In this document: in pieces, positions 9,314-18,081 of the stretch
Layout: each line of letters opens with the position of its first letter
How positions within the stretch are numbered: position 1 is the stretch's first letter
Source of the DNA: DASQEH01 sp038239485
GTDB lineage: Bacteria; Actinomycetota; Actinomycetes; Propionibacteriales; Nocardioidaceae
Direction of reading: 5' to 3'
Assembly (NCBI GenBank): GCA_038239485.1
Contig: JBBSET010000023.1
Coordinates: 1-53,090, forward strand
Length of the DNA stretch: 53,090 nt
Notes under the pieces: generated by a model
What the model saw: only the letters and a program-made list of their open reading frames with translations
Told to the model about the DNA's origin: nothing
Database searches by the model: none
Program-made: the position numbers and the translations under genes

Positions 9314-10168
9314 ATGTGTGCGACCTGCGGCTGCGGTGACGAGGCCGGCACCCGGGTGACGGCTTTGAGCCGCCACAGCCACGACCACGCCGGCTCCCAT
9401 GCCCATTCTCACGCCGCCGGCCACGACCACGCCGACGACCATGCCCACGACGACGACGGCGGCCATCCCCCCGACCATGCCCACGGCCGGCAACATGAGG
9501 ACGGGAACGCCGACGCACCTGCACCGACCCGGACCATCGATATCCAGCAGCAGGTGCTGGCCAAGAACGACGGGCTGGCCGCCCACAACCGGGCCTGGCT
9601 GGCCGAACGCGGCGTGGTGGCGCTCAACATGATGAGCTCGCCGGGATCGGGCAAGACCAGCCTGTTGGTACGCACGATCGGCGAGGTCCATAGCGAGCGG
9701 GCCGTCGGGGTTATCGAGGGGGACCAGGAGACCCTTCTCGATGCCGAGCGGATCAGGGCTACCGGCTGCCCGGTGGTACAGATCAACACCGGCGCGGGCT
9801 GTCACCTCGACGCCGAGATGCTGCAGCGCGGGCTCGAGGCCCTCGACCCGCAGCCAGGCTCGCTGCTGTTCATCGAGAACGTTGGGAACCTGGTCTGCCC
9901 GGCCCTGTTCGACCTGGGTGAGAGCGGCAAGGTGGTCGTGATCTCGGTGACCGAGGGTGACGACAAACCGTTGAAGTACCCCCACATGTTCGCGGCCGCC
10001 GACCTCGTCGTGATCAACAAGATCGACCTGCTTCCGTATGTCGACTTCGACGTGGACGCCTGTACGTCGCACGCCCGCGCCGTGAACCCCGGCGTTGCCG
10101 TCCTCGCGCTGTCGGTGACTTCCGGAGCCGGCCTTGACGGTTGGTACTCGTGGCTTCGCTATGCGTAA
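9314..10168 (+). CDS. hypB: Hydrogenase nickel GTPase HypB
   Basis: 284-residue GTPase for nickel delivery. The N terminus carries a CxxCxC nickel motif (C2, C5, C7), then a His-rich segment with 14 His between residues 21 and 61, suited to nickel storage. The GTPase domain has Walker A SSPGSGKT (108-115), the GAGCHLDAEM metal/dimer loop near 160 and NKID. Length is typical for His-rich HypB. It follows hypA by three bases and is followed by a 186-base gap with a likely promoter for the structural genes. Confidence 0.95.
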   Translation: MCATCGCGDEAGTRVTALSRHSHDHAGSHAHSHAAGHDHADDHAHDDDGGHPPDHAHGRQHEDGNADAPAPTRTIDIQQQVLAKNDGLAAHNRAWLAERGVVALNMMSSPGSGKTSLLVRTIGEVHSERAVGVIEGDQETLLDAERIRATGCPVVQINTGAGCHLDAEMLQRGLEALDPQPGSLLFIENVGNLVCPALFDLGESGKVVVISVTEGDDKPLKYPHMFAAADLVVINKIDLLPYVDFDVDACTSHARAVNPGVAVLALSVTSGAGLDGWYSWLRYA

Positions 10169-10255
10169 CTACACACGGTCACGACGGCCCTGAGGCGACC
10201 TTCGGGTACTGACCGGAACAGGGCGTTGACGTGCGGTGATACCGGCTCGGAACCC

Positions 10256-10285
10256 TTGACACACGAATTTCACGAGGTGTAGACA
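10256..10285 (+). promoter_or_regulatory. Putative promoter of the hydrogenase structural genes
   Basis: TTGACA at 10256-10261, an 18-base spacer and TAGACA at 10280-10285 lie in the 186-base gap before the small-subunit gene. A small hairpin (GCCC, loop ATTATC, GGGC) follows near 10313-10326. The exact -35 hexamer is good, the -10 is poor. Confidence 0.4.
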
Positions 10286-10354
10286 CACAACAGATGAACG
10301 GGCCTGCTCCGGCCCATTATCGGGCTGAGTGACCAGCCCAGAGAGCGTGGCACG

Positions 10355-11410
10355 ATGCAGACTGCCGAAGCCATTGCCGCCGAAGAGACCCTCATCCACG
10401 TGCTGTGGATCAACGCCGGGCTCAGTTGTGACGGGGACTCCGTCGCCCTCACCGCGGCGACCCAGCCGAGCATCGAGGAGATCGCGCTCGGCTCCCTGCC
10501 CGGCCTGCCGCAGATCGCAGTGCACTGGCCGTTGATCGACTTCGAGTGCGGCCCGAACGGCGGTGCGGACGACTTCCTCGAGTGGTTCTTCAAGGCCGAC
10601 CGCGGCGAGCTCGAGCCGTTCGTCCTGGTCGTCGAGGGGTCCATCCCCAACGAGCAGCTGCACGATGAGGGCTACTGGTGCGGCTTCGGCAACAACCCCG
10701 CGACCGGGCAGCCGATGACGACCAGCGAGTGGCTGGACCGGCTGACCCCGAAGGCCACGGCCGTCGTCGCGGTCGGGACGTGCGCGACGTACGGCGGCAT
10801 CCACGCGATGGCCGGCAACCCGACCGGCGCGATGGGCGTCCCCGACTACCTCGGCTGGGACTGGAAGTCCAAGGCCGGCATCCCCATCGTCTGTGTTCCG
10901 GGGTGCCCGATCCAGCCCGACAACCTGTCCGAGACGCTGACCTACTTGCTGTACATGGCGACCGGCCAAGCGCCGATGATTCCGCTCGACGAGGCGCTGC
11001 GCCCGACCTGGCTGTTCGGCCAGACGGTCCATGAGGGCTGCGACCGGGCCGGGTACTACGAGCAGGGCGACTTCGCGACGGAGTACGGCTCGCCCAAGTG
11101 CATCGTGAAGCTCGGGTGCTGGGGACCTGTCGTGAAGTGCAACGTCCCCAAGCGGGGCTGGATGAACGGTATGGGCGGCTGTCCCAACGTCGGCGGCATC
11201 TGCATCGGCTGTACGATGCCGGGCTTCCCCGACAAGTTCATGCCGTTCATGGACGAGCCCCCGGGTGGCAAGTTCTCCACGACCGCCGTCGGCGCGTACG
11301 GCGCGGCCATCCGCCGGCTCCGGACCATCACGACCAGGACGGTCGACAAGGAGCCCAAGTGGCGCCACAAGGGCAAGCACCTCACCACGGGCGCCGCCAG
11401 AACCTGGTGA
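10355..11410 (+). CDS. hhyS: Group 1h [NiFe]-hydrogenase small subunit
   Basis: 351-residue electron-transfer subunit with three Fe-S clusters. The N-terminal cluster motif is GLSCDGD: C25 is present but the usual second Cys of CxxC is D28, the three-Cys-one-Asp proximal cluster known from actinobacterial-type hydrogenases. Other cluster Cys are in VGTCATYGG, CVPGCPIQ and the C-terminal HEGC, PKC, LGCW, GGC and CIGC segments. There is no Tat signal peptide, consistent with a cytosol-facing enzyme of this group. The family oxidises H2 at atmospheric levels. The large subunit follows after 76 bases. Confidence 0.95.
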   Translation: MQTAEAIAAEETLIHVLWINAGLSCDGDSVALTAATQPSIEEIALGSLPGLPQIAVHWPLIDFECGPNGGADDFLEWFFKADRGELEPFVLVVEGSIPNEQLHDEGYWCGFGNNPATGQPMTTSEWLDRLTPKATAVVAVGTCATYGGIHAMAGNPTGAMGVPDYLGWDWKSKAGIPIVCVPGCPIQPDNLSETLTYLLYMATGQAPMIPLDEALRPTWLFGQTVHEGCDRAGYYEQGDFATEYGSPKCIVKLGCWGPVVKCNVPKRGWMNGMGGCPNVGGICIGCTMPGFPDKFMPFMDEPPGGKFSTTAVGAYGAAIRRLRTITTRTVDKEPKWRHKGKHLTTGAARTW

Positions 11411-11486
11411 CCCGGCACCCACCCCGGGTGCCGCTCGCCCCTGTCACGTGGGCGGCACCGTCACTCCACCGGCCGAGAGGCGAGCG

Positions 11487-13280
11487 ATGACGTCGACCAT
11501 AAAGAGCCCCACCCACAAGGGCGAAACCTCCGACGGCCTGGTCGAGATGGCGTGGGACCCGATCACCCGCATCGTCGGCAGCCTCGGGATCTACACCAAG
11601 ATCGACTTCAAGCAGAAGGTCGTCGCCGAGTGCCATAGCACGTCATCGATCTTCCGCGGCTACTCGATCTTCATGAAGGGCAAGGACCCACGCGACGCGC
11701 ACTTCATCACCAGCCGGATCTGCGGCATCTGTGGTGACAACCACGCCACGTGTTCCTGCTACGCCCAGAACATGGCGTACGGCGTCAAGCCGCCGCACCT
11801 CGGCGAGTGGATCGTCAACCTCGGCGAGGCCGCCGAGTACATGTTCGACCACAACATCTTCCAGGAGAACCTGGTCGGGGTCGACTACTGCGAGAAGATG
11901 GTCGCCGAGACCAACCCCGGCGTGCTCGAGCTCGCGAACCGGACGGAGTCTCCGCACGCCGGCGACCACGGCAACCGCACCATCGGCGACATCATGCGCT
12001 CGCTCAACCCGTTCACGGGCGAGTTCTATCGCGAGGCGCTGCAGGTCAGCCGCTACACCCGCGAGATGTTCTGCCTGATGGAGGGGCGCCACGTGCACCC
12101 CTCGACGCTGTATCCGGGCGGTGTCGGCACGGTCGCGACGATCCAGCTGATGACCGACTACATGACCCGGCTGATGCGCTACATCGAGTTCATGAAGAAG
12201 GTCGTGCCCATGCACGACGACCTCTTCAACTTCATGTACGAGGCGCTGCCGGGCTACGAGCAGTCCGGACTGCGACGCACCCTGCTCGGCTGCTGGGGCT
12301 CGTTCCAGGACCCCGAGTACTGCAACTTCGCCTACAAGGACATGACCGACTGGGGTCGCAAGATGTTCGTGACCCCGGGCATCGTCGTCGACGGCAAGCT
12401 CGTCACGACCGACCTGGTCGACATCAACCTCGGCATCCGGATCCTGCTCGGCTCGTCGTACTACGACGACTGGGAGGACCAGGAGATGTTCGTCAGGAAC
12501 GACCCGCTGGGCAACCCCGTCGACCGCCGACACCCGTGGAACCAGACGACGAACCCGCGTCCGCAGAAGCGCGACTTCGACGACAAGTACAGCTGGGTGA
12601 TGTCGCCACGCTGGTACGACGGCAAGGACCATCTCGCGCTCGACACCGGTGGCGGGCCGCTGGCCCGGCTCTGGACGACGGCCCTGGCGAAGCTCGTCGA
12701 CATCGGCTACATCCAGTCCACCGGCACCAGTGTCAAGATCAACCTCCCCAAGACCGCCCTCAAGGGCCCGGTCGAGCTGGAGTGGAAGATCCCGCAGTGG
12801 AGCAACACGATCGAGCGCAACCGGGCCAGGACCTACTTCCAGGCTTATGCAGCAGCCGCTGCCCTGCACTTCGCGGAGAAGGCGCTGGTCGAGATCCGCG
12901 CCGGACGCACCAAGACGTGGGAGTCGTTCGAGGTGCCGGACGAGGGCGTCGGCTGCGGCTTCACCGAAGCGGTGCGCGGGGTGCTGTCGCACCACATGGT
13001 GATCCGGGACGGGAAAATCGCGAACTACCACCCGTACCCCCCGACGCCGTGGAACGCGAACCCGCGCGACTCCTACGGCACCCCCGGACCTTACGAGGAC
13101 GCCGTCCAGGGCCAGCCCATCTTCGAGGAGAACGACCGCGAGCACTTCAAGGGGATCGACATCATGCGCACCGTGCGCAGCTTCGACCCCTGCCTGCCCT
13201 GTGGCGTGCACATGTATCTCGGCAACGGCAAGAAGCTGGACCGGATGCACTCGCCCACGCAGTCCGTCACCGGCGAATAG
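11487..13280 (+). CDS. hhyL: Group 1h [NiFe]-hydrogenase large subunit
   Basis: 597-residue catalytic subunit. The nickel site is L1 RICGICGDNHATC (C79, C82) and L2 DPCLPCGVH (C569, C572, H575). The 22 residues after H575 form the tail removed by the endopeptidase encoded at 17574. The ATG at 11487 is chosen because MTSTIKSP leads directly into the conserved MAWDPITRIVG segment; the longer open frame upstream overlaps hhyS. The L1 motif with GDNHATC is typical of group 1h. Four maturation proteins plus HypE/F downstream complete its assembly. Confidence 0.95.
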   Translation: MTSTIKSPTHKGETSDGLVEMAWDPITRIVGSLGIYTKIDFKQKVVAECHSTSSIFRGYSIFMKGKDPRDAHFITSRICGICGDNHATCSCYAQNMAYGVKPPHLGEWIVNLGEAAEYMFDHNIFQENLVGVDYCEKMVAETNPGVLELANRTESPHAGDHGNRTIGDIMRSLNPFTGEFYREALQVSRYTREMFCLMEGRHVHPSTLYPGGVGTVATIQLMTDYMTRLMRYIEFMKKVVPMHDDLFNFMYEALPGYEQSGLRRTLLGCWGSFQDPEYCNFAYKDMTDWGRKMFVTPGIVVDGKLVTTDLVDINLGIRILLGSSYYDDWEDQEMFVRNDPLGNPVDRRHPWNQTTNPRPQKRDFDDKYSWVMSPRWYDGKDHLALDTGGGPLARLWTTALAKLVDIGYIQSTGTSVKINLPKTALKGPVELEWKIPQWSNTIERNRARTYFQAYAAAAALHFAEKALVEIRAGRTKTWESFEVPDEGVGCGFTEAVRGVLSHHMVIRDGKIANYHPYPPTPWNANPRDSYGTPGPYEDAVQGQPIFEENDREHFKGIDIMRTVRSFDPCLPCGVHMYLGNGKKLDRMHSPTQSVTGE

Positions 13281-13289
13281 CCGGCGGCC

Positions 13290-14246
13290 ATGGGGCATGC
13301 CGACCAGACAGAGGTGTCACCGCCCGACCAGCTGCGGGTGAGCGGAGCCCGGATCGAGGCGTTGCTGGACGCCAGTTCTTCGGGTGGTGCCGTGGCGCGT
13401 GAGCGGGCCGAGGAGCTGGTCCGGCTGGTTGCCGACCTCTACGGCGAGGGTCTGGAGCGGCTGCTCGACATCATGTACGACCTCGGCCGACTGGACGACG
13501 CGGCGCTGGCCGCCCTGGCCGCCGACGACCTGGTCGCCAGCCTGCTGCTGGTGCACGGCCTGCACCCGTACGACGTGATGACCCGTGTGGAGAACGCGCT
13601 GGAAGGCGTCCGGCCCTACCTCGGGACCCACGGCGGCGACGTGGAGCTGCTGGATGTGACTCCCGAAGGGGTGGTTCGACTGCGGATGCTCGGCAGCTGC
13701 GACGGCTGCCCGTCGTCGTCGGTGACGCTGTCGCTGGCCGTCGAGTCCGCGATCGAGGAGGCGGCCCCTGAGATCACAGCGATCGAGGTGGAAACCTCCG
13801 AGGCTGACGACGCGGTCGCCGGCCCGCTGATCTCGGTGGACTCGCTACGGTCCCGGCTCGGCCCCCCCGAGTCAGGCGACCATGCCGATCAGGAGACGGG
13901 TGGCACCTGGGCGCCCGCGCCGCTGCTCGCCGACCTGGACTCCGGCGAGGTGGGCGGCTTCACCCTGGGTGGCGTGGCGGTGCTTGCCTGCCGGCTCCAG
14001 AACGACCTGTTCGTGTTCCGTGACGCGTGTCCGCGATGCACGTCGCCGATGGCCGGAGTCAGCCTCGAGCGCCGCCTCGGCCATCCCGTCGGCGACGGCG
14101 TCCTGCGCTGCCCCCGTTGCCGCAGCCACTATGACGTCAGGCGCGCGGGGATGTGTGTGGACGACGAGGCCGAGCACCTGACTCCGTTGCCACTCCTGGT
14201 CCGCGACGGTGTCCCAGCCGTGGCCGTACCGGCGGTGACCGCGTGA
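13290..14246 (+). CDS. NifU-domain / Rieske-like fusion protein (HhyE-like)
   Basis: 318-residue fusion directly after the large subunit. A helical N-terminal region (1-95) leads into a NifU C-terminal domain (about 96-170) with CDGCPSS (C137, C140). Residues 205-318 resemble a Rieske ferredoxin, ending HYDVRRAG, but the cluster motifs are C247-x2-C250 and C274-x2-C277 rather than CxH and CxxH. By position it matches HhyE of mycobacteria, an Fe-S protein reported to link the hydrogenase to the respiratory chain. Electron relay is the likely role (family knowledge plus position). A cluster-assembly role for the NifU part is an alternative. Confidence 0.75.
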   Translation: MGHADQTEVSPPDQLRVSGARIEALLDASSSGGAVARERAEELVRLVADLYGEGLERLLDIMYDLGRLDDAALAALAADDLVASLLLVHGLHPYDVMTRVENALEGVRPYLGTHGGDVELLDVTPEGVVRLRMLGSCDGCPSSSVTLSLAVESAIEEAAPEITAIEVETSEADDAVAGPLISVDSLRSRLGPPESGDHADQETGGTWAPAPLLADLDSGEVGGFTLGGVAVLACRLQNDLFVFRDACPRCTSPMAGVSLERRLGHPVGDGVLRCPRCRSHYDVRRAGMCVDDEAEHLTPLPLLVRDGVPAVAVPAVTA

Positions 14247-14959
14247 GCGGTTCCCAGCGCCGAGACCTCGGGTCCGGAGCACCGCTGGCGGCCCTACGCC
14301 GGATCACCTCGACCCGCCCACCGCCGGTGACGTACGAGCGCTGCGAGATGTGTGCCGAGCCGATCAGCGACGCCCATCAGCATGTCGTCAACCTCGAGAG
14401 CCGAGCCTTGATGTGCACGTGCCGGGGCTGCTATCTGCTGTTCACGGCCGACGGAGCTGAGCTGAGGTACCGCGCGGTCCCTGACCGGTATCTCAGCCTG
14501 CCGGACTTCGCGCTCGGGCCGGGCCAGTGGGACGAGCTGGAGATCCCGGTCGGGCTGGTCTTCCTCTTCCGTAACTCTCAGCTGGGCAAGACCATCGCGT
14601 TCTACCCGGGTCCGGCGGGTGCGACCGAGTCCGAGCTGCCACTGGAGGCGCTCGACACCGTCGTGGCGGCCAACCCTGCCCTCGGGCTGGTACAGGCCGA
14701 CGTCGAGGCGCTGCTCATCCGCGCCCCCGAGCGGGATCGACGCCACTTCACCTGCAACATCGTGCCGATCGACGCCTGTTACGAGCTCGTCGGCCAGCTG
14801 CGGCAGCTCTGGCGCGGGTTCGACGGGGGCCGCGACGCCCACGAGGCGATGGACACGTTCTTCGCGATGGTGTCGACGCGCAGCCGGCCGGCACCGACGG
14901 TCCAGGCACAGATGACTGAGTCTCCCCCGATCCAGGCACAGCGGTCCGGCGGGTCGTGA
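14243..14959 (+). CDS. DUF5947 family hydrogenase-cluster protein
   Basis: 238-residue protein of unknown function, found in group 1h hydrogenase clusters. The N-terminal third has a putative zinc or Fe-S binding set CEMC and CTCRGC (near residues 34-67). A domain with RHFTCNIVPIDACYELVG follows, and the C-terminal 30 residues are low complexity. The GTG start at 14243 overlaps the preceding stop (GTGA). The four-base overlap and constant strand place it in the same operon. Confidence 0.75.
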   Translation: MSGSQRRDLGSGAPLAALRRITSTRPPPVTYERCEMCAEPISDAHQHVVNLESRALMCTCRGCYLLFTADGAELRYRAVPDRYLSLPDFALGPGQWDELEIPVGLVFLFRNSQLGKTIAFYPGPAGATESELPLEALDTVVAANPALGLVQADVEALLIRAPERDRRHFTCNIVPIDACYELVGQLRQLWRGFDGGRDAHEAMDTFFAMVSTRSRPAPTVQAQMTESPPIQAQRSGGS

Positions 14960-14966
14960 CCCAGCC

Positions 14967-15605
14967 ATGAGCAACCTCAGCTTCTCGGTCGTCGACGTCT
15001 TCGCCGAGCCTTACGCCGCCGCCCCGCAGCTCACCGCCCGGCTGCGGATCGAGGAGTCGACCGCGCAGGTGATCCATGCCATGGCGCTGCGGTGCCAGGT
15101 GCGGATCGAGCCGCAACGTCGCCGCTACAGCGCCGACGAGGAGAGCGGGCTGCTCGACATGTTCGGCAGCCGCGACAGGTGGTTCGACACGCTGAAGCCC
15201 TTCATGTGGATGCAGTGCACGACGATGGTCCAGGGGTTCACGTCCATCACCGAGGTCGACCTGGCGATGCCCTGCACATACGACTTCGAGGTCACCTGGT
15301 CGAAGTACCTGCATGCGTTGAAGGGCGAGACCATCCCGGTGGTCTTCCTCTTCTCCGGCACGGTCTTCACGCGAGGTACCAGCGGTTTCGGCGTCGAGCA
15401 GGTGCCGTGGGACCGGGAGTCGAGCTACCAGATCCCCGTGTCGGTCTGGAAGGAGATGATCCAGTTCTACTTCCCGAACACCGGCTGGATCCGGCTGAGC
15501 CACGAGAGCATGGCTGACCTGGCCCACTACAAGTCGGTTCGCGGTCTGACGACGTGGGACGCCACGATCGAGTCACTGCTGGCCAAGCCGGGGGTCGGTC
15601 GATGA
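14967..15605 (+). CDS. DUF6084 family hydrogenase-cluster protein
   Basis: 212-residue soluble protein conserved in group 1h hydrogenase loci. It has no signal peptide or cofactor motif that I can name; it is rich in aromatic residues (WFDTLKPFMWMQC) and looks beta-rich. ATG starts 7 bases after the DUF5947 stop, and its stop overlaps the next ATG (ATGA). A role in hydrogenase assembly or attachment is inference from conserved position. Confidence 0.7.
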   Translation: MSNLSFSVVDVFAEPYAAAPQLTARLRIEESTAQVIHAMALRCQVRIEPQRRRYSADEESGLLDMFGSRDRWFDTLKPFMWMQCTTMVQGFTSITEVDLAMPCTYDFEVTWSKYLHALKGETIPVVFLFSGTVFTRGTSGFGVEQVPWDRESSYQIPVSVWKEMIQFYFPNTGWIRLSHESMADLAHYKSVRGLTTWDATIESLLAKPGVGR

Positions 15606-17182
15606 ACCTCGACAGGGCGCGCACGGTCGCCGATGCGGTGCTCTACGAGGGATACCTGCTCTACCCCTACCGCGCGACGTCCAGCAAGAACCAGTCAAGA
15701 TGGCAGTGGGGAGTGGTCGGTCCACTCGGCGCAGCGGCCGCGGGGGTCGGCGAGGAGTCGTCGCTGTCGACGCAGTGCCTCGTCCGCAGGGCGACGGGGG
15801 ACAGCGACAGTGGGGTCACGGCGACAGCACAGGTCCGGATCCGGCTGCGGTTCCTGCAACTCCAGACGCGGGAGGTCGAGCGGGCCGAGGCTGGCGACGA
15901 AGCGCGATTCGAGCCGGTTGCCGAGCTTCGGACGCCGACCCGGACCTGGATGAGCTGGGACGAGGCCGTCGCGCACGAGATCGAGCTCGGGCCGTGTCTG
16001 CTCGACGGACATGCGGATGAGCGGGTCTTCGACGTGGTCGTCGAGGGCGGCGAGGCCGTCGAGGCACTCTGCGACGATGGGCGCACGGTCGGTCGGCTGG
16101 TGCGGCGTCGGCAGCCGCTTCATGCAGCCGTGCGTGTGCATGCCGCCGCGACCGGTGTGGACGGTCTGGTCCGCCTCGGGGTGGCCGTCGAGAATGTTGC
16201 CGACGGCAGGACAGCGGACGAGGGGCAGCCGGTGGACAAGCAGTCGGCCGTCCGCCACTCGCTGATCGGGACCCACCTGCTCATCGTCGCCGAGGGCGCG
16301 ACATTCGTGTCCCTGCTCGACCCGCCGGACGATGCCAGCGAGGCCGCTGCGACATGTCAGCAGCGCCGCTGCTGGCCGGTGCTGGCGGGCGAGCCCGGCG
16401 AGGACGACATCGTGCTGGCGTCCCCGATCATCCTGTACGACTATCCCGAGGTCGCCGAGCAGAGCGCTGGGGCGCTCTTCGACTCCACCGAGATCGACGA
16501 GATCCTGACGCTGCGGGTGATGACCCTGACCGACGAGGAGAAGGCGGCCGCCCGGGCGACCGACCCCCGCGCCGCCGAGATCATCGACCGGTGCGACCAG
16601 ATGACTCCCGACAGCCTGCAGGCCCTGCACGGCATCCTGCGGGATCCCCGGGCGGGGGTCGCAGGACTACCAGGGCTTCCTGACATGGACGACGTCCCGA
16701 CCTTCACCGACCTGCCGAGCCTCACCGATATGCCGACCTTCACTGACGTGCCGCCATCCGGCTCTGACATCCGCAACGTCGACCCGCCCTCCTTCGACGC
16801 GGGCGGCACGCCGTGGTGGGACCCCGCGGCCGACGCCAGCGTTCGACCCGACGTGGACACGGTGATGGTGAGCGGTGTCTGCGTCGGGAAGGACAGCCTG
16901 GTCCGCCTCCGGCCATCGCGCCGCGCCGACGCCCAGGACATCTTCTTCACCGGGCAGACGGCACGCGTCACGGCCGTTCTCAGTGACGTCGACGGTCAGG
17001 TCCACGTCGCCGTCGTGATGGTGGACGACCCCGCCGCCGACATGCACGAGTGGTACGGCCGCTACCTGTACTTCGCACCCGAGGAGCTCGAGCCGCTCGG
17101 TCAGACGTCGACCGCGGCGGCACCGGCACGCACAGCATCGATCCAGACCACATCGGACCATCGAGAGGAGAGTCGACCATGA
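15602..17182 (+). CDS. Unrecognised 526-residue hydrogenase-cluster protein
   Basis: Large protein with no family that I recognise. The N terminus has RTVADAVLYEGYLLYPYRATS. Acidic segments follow, and residues about 360-385 hold a short repeat of the type PTFTD-PSLTD-PTFTD. The C-terminal 90 residues look like a compact domain ending WYGRYLYFAPEELEPLG. No membrane segment or metal motif is evident. ATG overlaps the DUF6084 stop, and its own stop overlaps the next small gene's ATG, so it is translated with them. It is one of the least understood parts of the locus. Confidence 0.65.
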   Translation: MNLDRARTVADAVLYEGYLLYPYRATSSKNQSRWQWGVVGPLGAAAAGVGEESSLSTQCLVRRATGDSDSGVTATAQVRIRLRFLQLQTREVERAEAGDEARFEPVAELRTPTRTWMSWDEAVAHEIELGPCLLDGHADERVFDVVVEGGEAVEALCDDGRTVGRLVRRRQPLHAAVRVHAAATGVDGLVRLGVAVENVADGRTADEGQPVDKQSAVRHSLIGTHLLIVAEGATFVSLLDPPDDASEAAATCQQRRCWPVLAGEPGEDDIVLASPIILYDYPEVAEQSAGALFDSTEIDEILTLRVMTLTDEEKAAARATDPRAAEIIDRCDQMTPDSLQALHGILRDPRAGVAGLPGLPDMDDVPTFTDLPSLTDMPTFTDVPPSGSDIRNVDPPSFDAGGTPWWDPAADASVRPDVDTVMVSGVCVGKDSLVRLRPSRRADAQDIFFTGQTARVTAVLSDVDGQVHVAVVMVDDPAADMHEWYGRYLYFAPEELEPLGQTSTAAAPARTASIQTTSDHREESRP

Positions 17183-17298
17183 GAACACTGGGAAGGTTTA
17201 CGTCCGTGCTGCTGATGGGAGCAGCCATCGCCGCCATCGCGGTCGGGCTGCGGTCCATCCCCGACGTCCGCCGCTACCTGAAGATCCGCAGCATGTGA
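17179..17298 (+). CDS. DUF6893 family 39-residue membrane protein
   Basis: Micro-protein of 39 residues: a single membrane helix (about residues 8-25, LLMGAAIAAIAVG) followed by a basic tail with SIPDVRRYLKIRSM, the hallmark of DUF6893. The ATG overlaps the preceding stop (ATGA). The only obvious membrane-spanning product inside the hydrogenase operon, it could anchor or couple the enzyme to the membrane (inference). Confidence 0.75.
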   Translation: MRTLGRFTSVLLMGAAIAAIAVGLRSIPDVRRYLKIRSM

Positions 17299-17336
17299 CC
17301 CAAGCGCTACACGCGGGAAAGGCAAAGGAGCCAGCC

Positions 17337-17537
17337 ATGAGTGAGACGCCAGGAGAGCACCTCGACGAGGAGCCGCAGGCCGAGCGAGGCCAACCGGGCT
17401 CACGCGATACCGGGTCCGACGAGCCCGCCGGTGGCCCGGTCGACCGTCCGGAGGGGACCTCCGACGAGGAGTCCGACACCTCGGTGGACCCCCAAGGCGC
17501 CCAGCACGAGGGCGCACCCGACATGCCGACCGGCTGA
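17337..17537 (+). CDS. Small acidic disordered protein
   Basis: 66-residue protein made almost entirely of Glu, Asp, Gly, Pro, Ser and Thr, so probably disordered. It has an ideal ribosome site (AAAGGAG) 7 bases before the ATG and lies between the DUF6893 gene and the protease gene, which supports real translation. No family recognised. No hydrophobic segment, no Cys. Confidence 0.55.
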   Translation: MSETPGEHLDEEPQAERGQPGSRDTGSDEPAGGPVDRPEGTSDEESDTSVDPQGAQHEGAPDMPTG

Positions 17538-17573
17538 CACCCGACCCACGCTGACCGAAGGAGGACCCGCGAC

Positions 17574-18080
17574 ATGCCCGAGCAGATCCTGGTCGCCGGC
17601 ATCGGCAACATCTTCTTGACCGACGACGGCTTCGGCCCCGAGGTCGCGCGCCGGATGGTGGCTGGGGAGCAGGCGCTTGCAACGCTGCCCGAGGGCGTGC
17701 GGGTCGTCGACTACGGGATCCGGGGCATGCATCTGGCCTATGACCTTCTCGACGGCGTCGACGCGCTGGTGCTCGTGGACGCTCTGCCCGGCGACGGGCC
17801 ACCGGGTGAGGTCACCGTGCTCGAAGTCGGCCCCGACGACCTGGGGGCAGGCGATTTCGACGCCCACGGGATGGACCCGGTGGCGGTCCTCGCCAGCCTC
17901 GGCGCGCTGGGGGGCACGCTGCCGCCGACCTACATCGTGGGCTGCCGGCCAGCGGATGTCAGCGAGGGCATCGGCCTGTCGCCCGCCGTCGCGGCCGCGG
18001 TGGCCGAGGCCGTCGAGAGCGTTCGGTGGGTCGTCGAGGAGCGGTTGTCGGTGGCCGCCGGAGCAGGAAAGGACGGCTGA
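17574..18080 (+). CDS. Hydrogenase maturation endopeptidase (M52 family)
   Basis: 168-residue protease that removes the C-terminal tail of the large subunit after nickel insertion. Seen: GIGNIFLTDDGFGPEV near the N terminus, with the nickel-sensing Asp/Glu; LVLVDALPGDGPPGEV in the middle; and the conserved His in DAHGMDP. The length is standard. ATG follows GAAGGAGG. The hypC gene begins one base after its stop. Its client is the 22-residue tail of HhyL. Confidence 0.92.
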   Translation: MPEQILVAGIGNIFLTDDGFGPEVARRMVAGEQALATLPEGVRVVDYGIRGMHLAYDLLDGVDALVLVDALPGDGPPGEVTVLEVGPDDLGAGDFDAHGMDPVAVLASLGALGGTLPPTYIVGCRPADVSEGIGLSPAVAAAVAEAVESVRWVVEERLSVAAGAGKDG

Positions 18081-18081
18081 C

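Noticed and set aside
10355..10440. Tat signal peptide on the hydrogenase small subunit
   Set aside because: There is no twin-arginine motif or hydrophobic stretch before the first cluster motif, as expected for group 1h.
11643..13298. Open frame of 551 codons antisense to hhyL
   Set aside because: Composition is typical of the antisense of a GC-rich gene and the sense strand encodes an unmistakable hydrogenase subunit.
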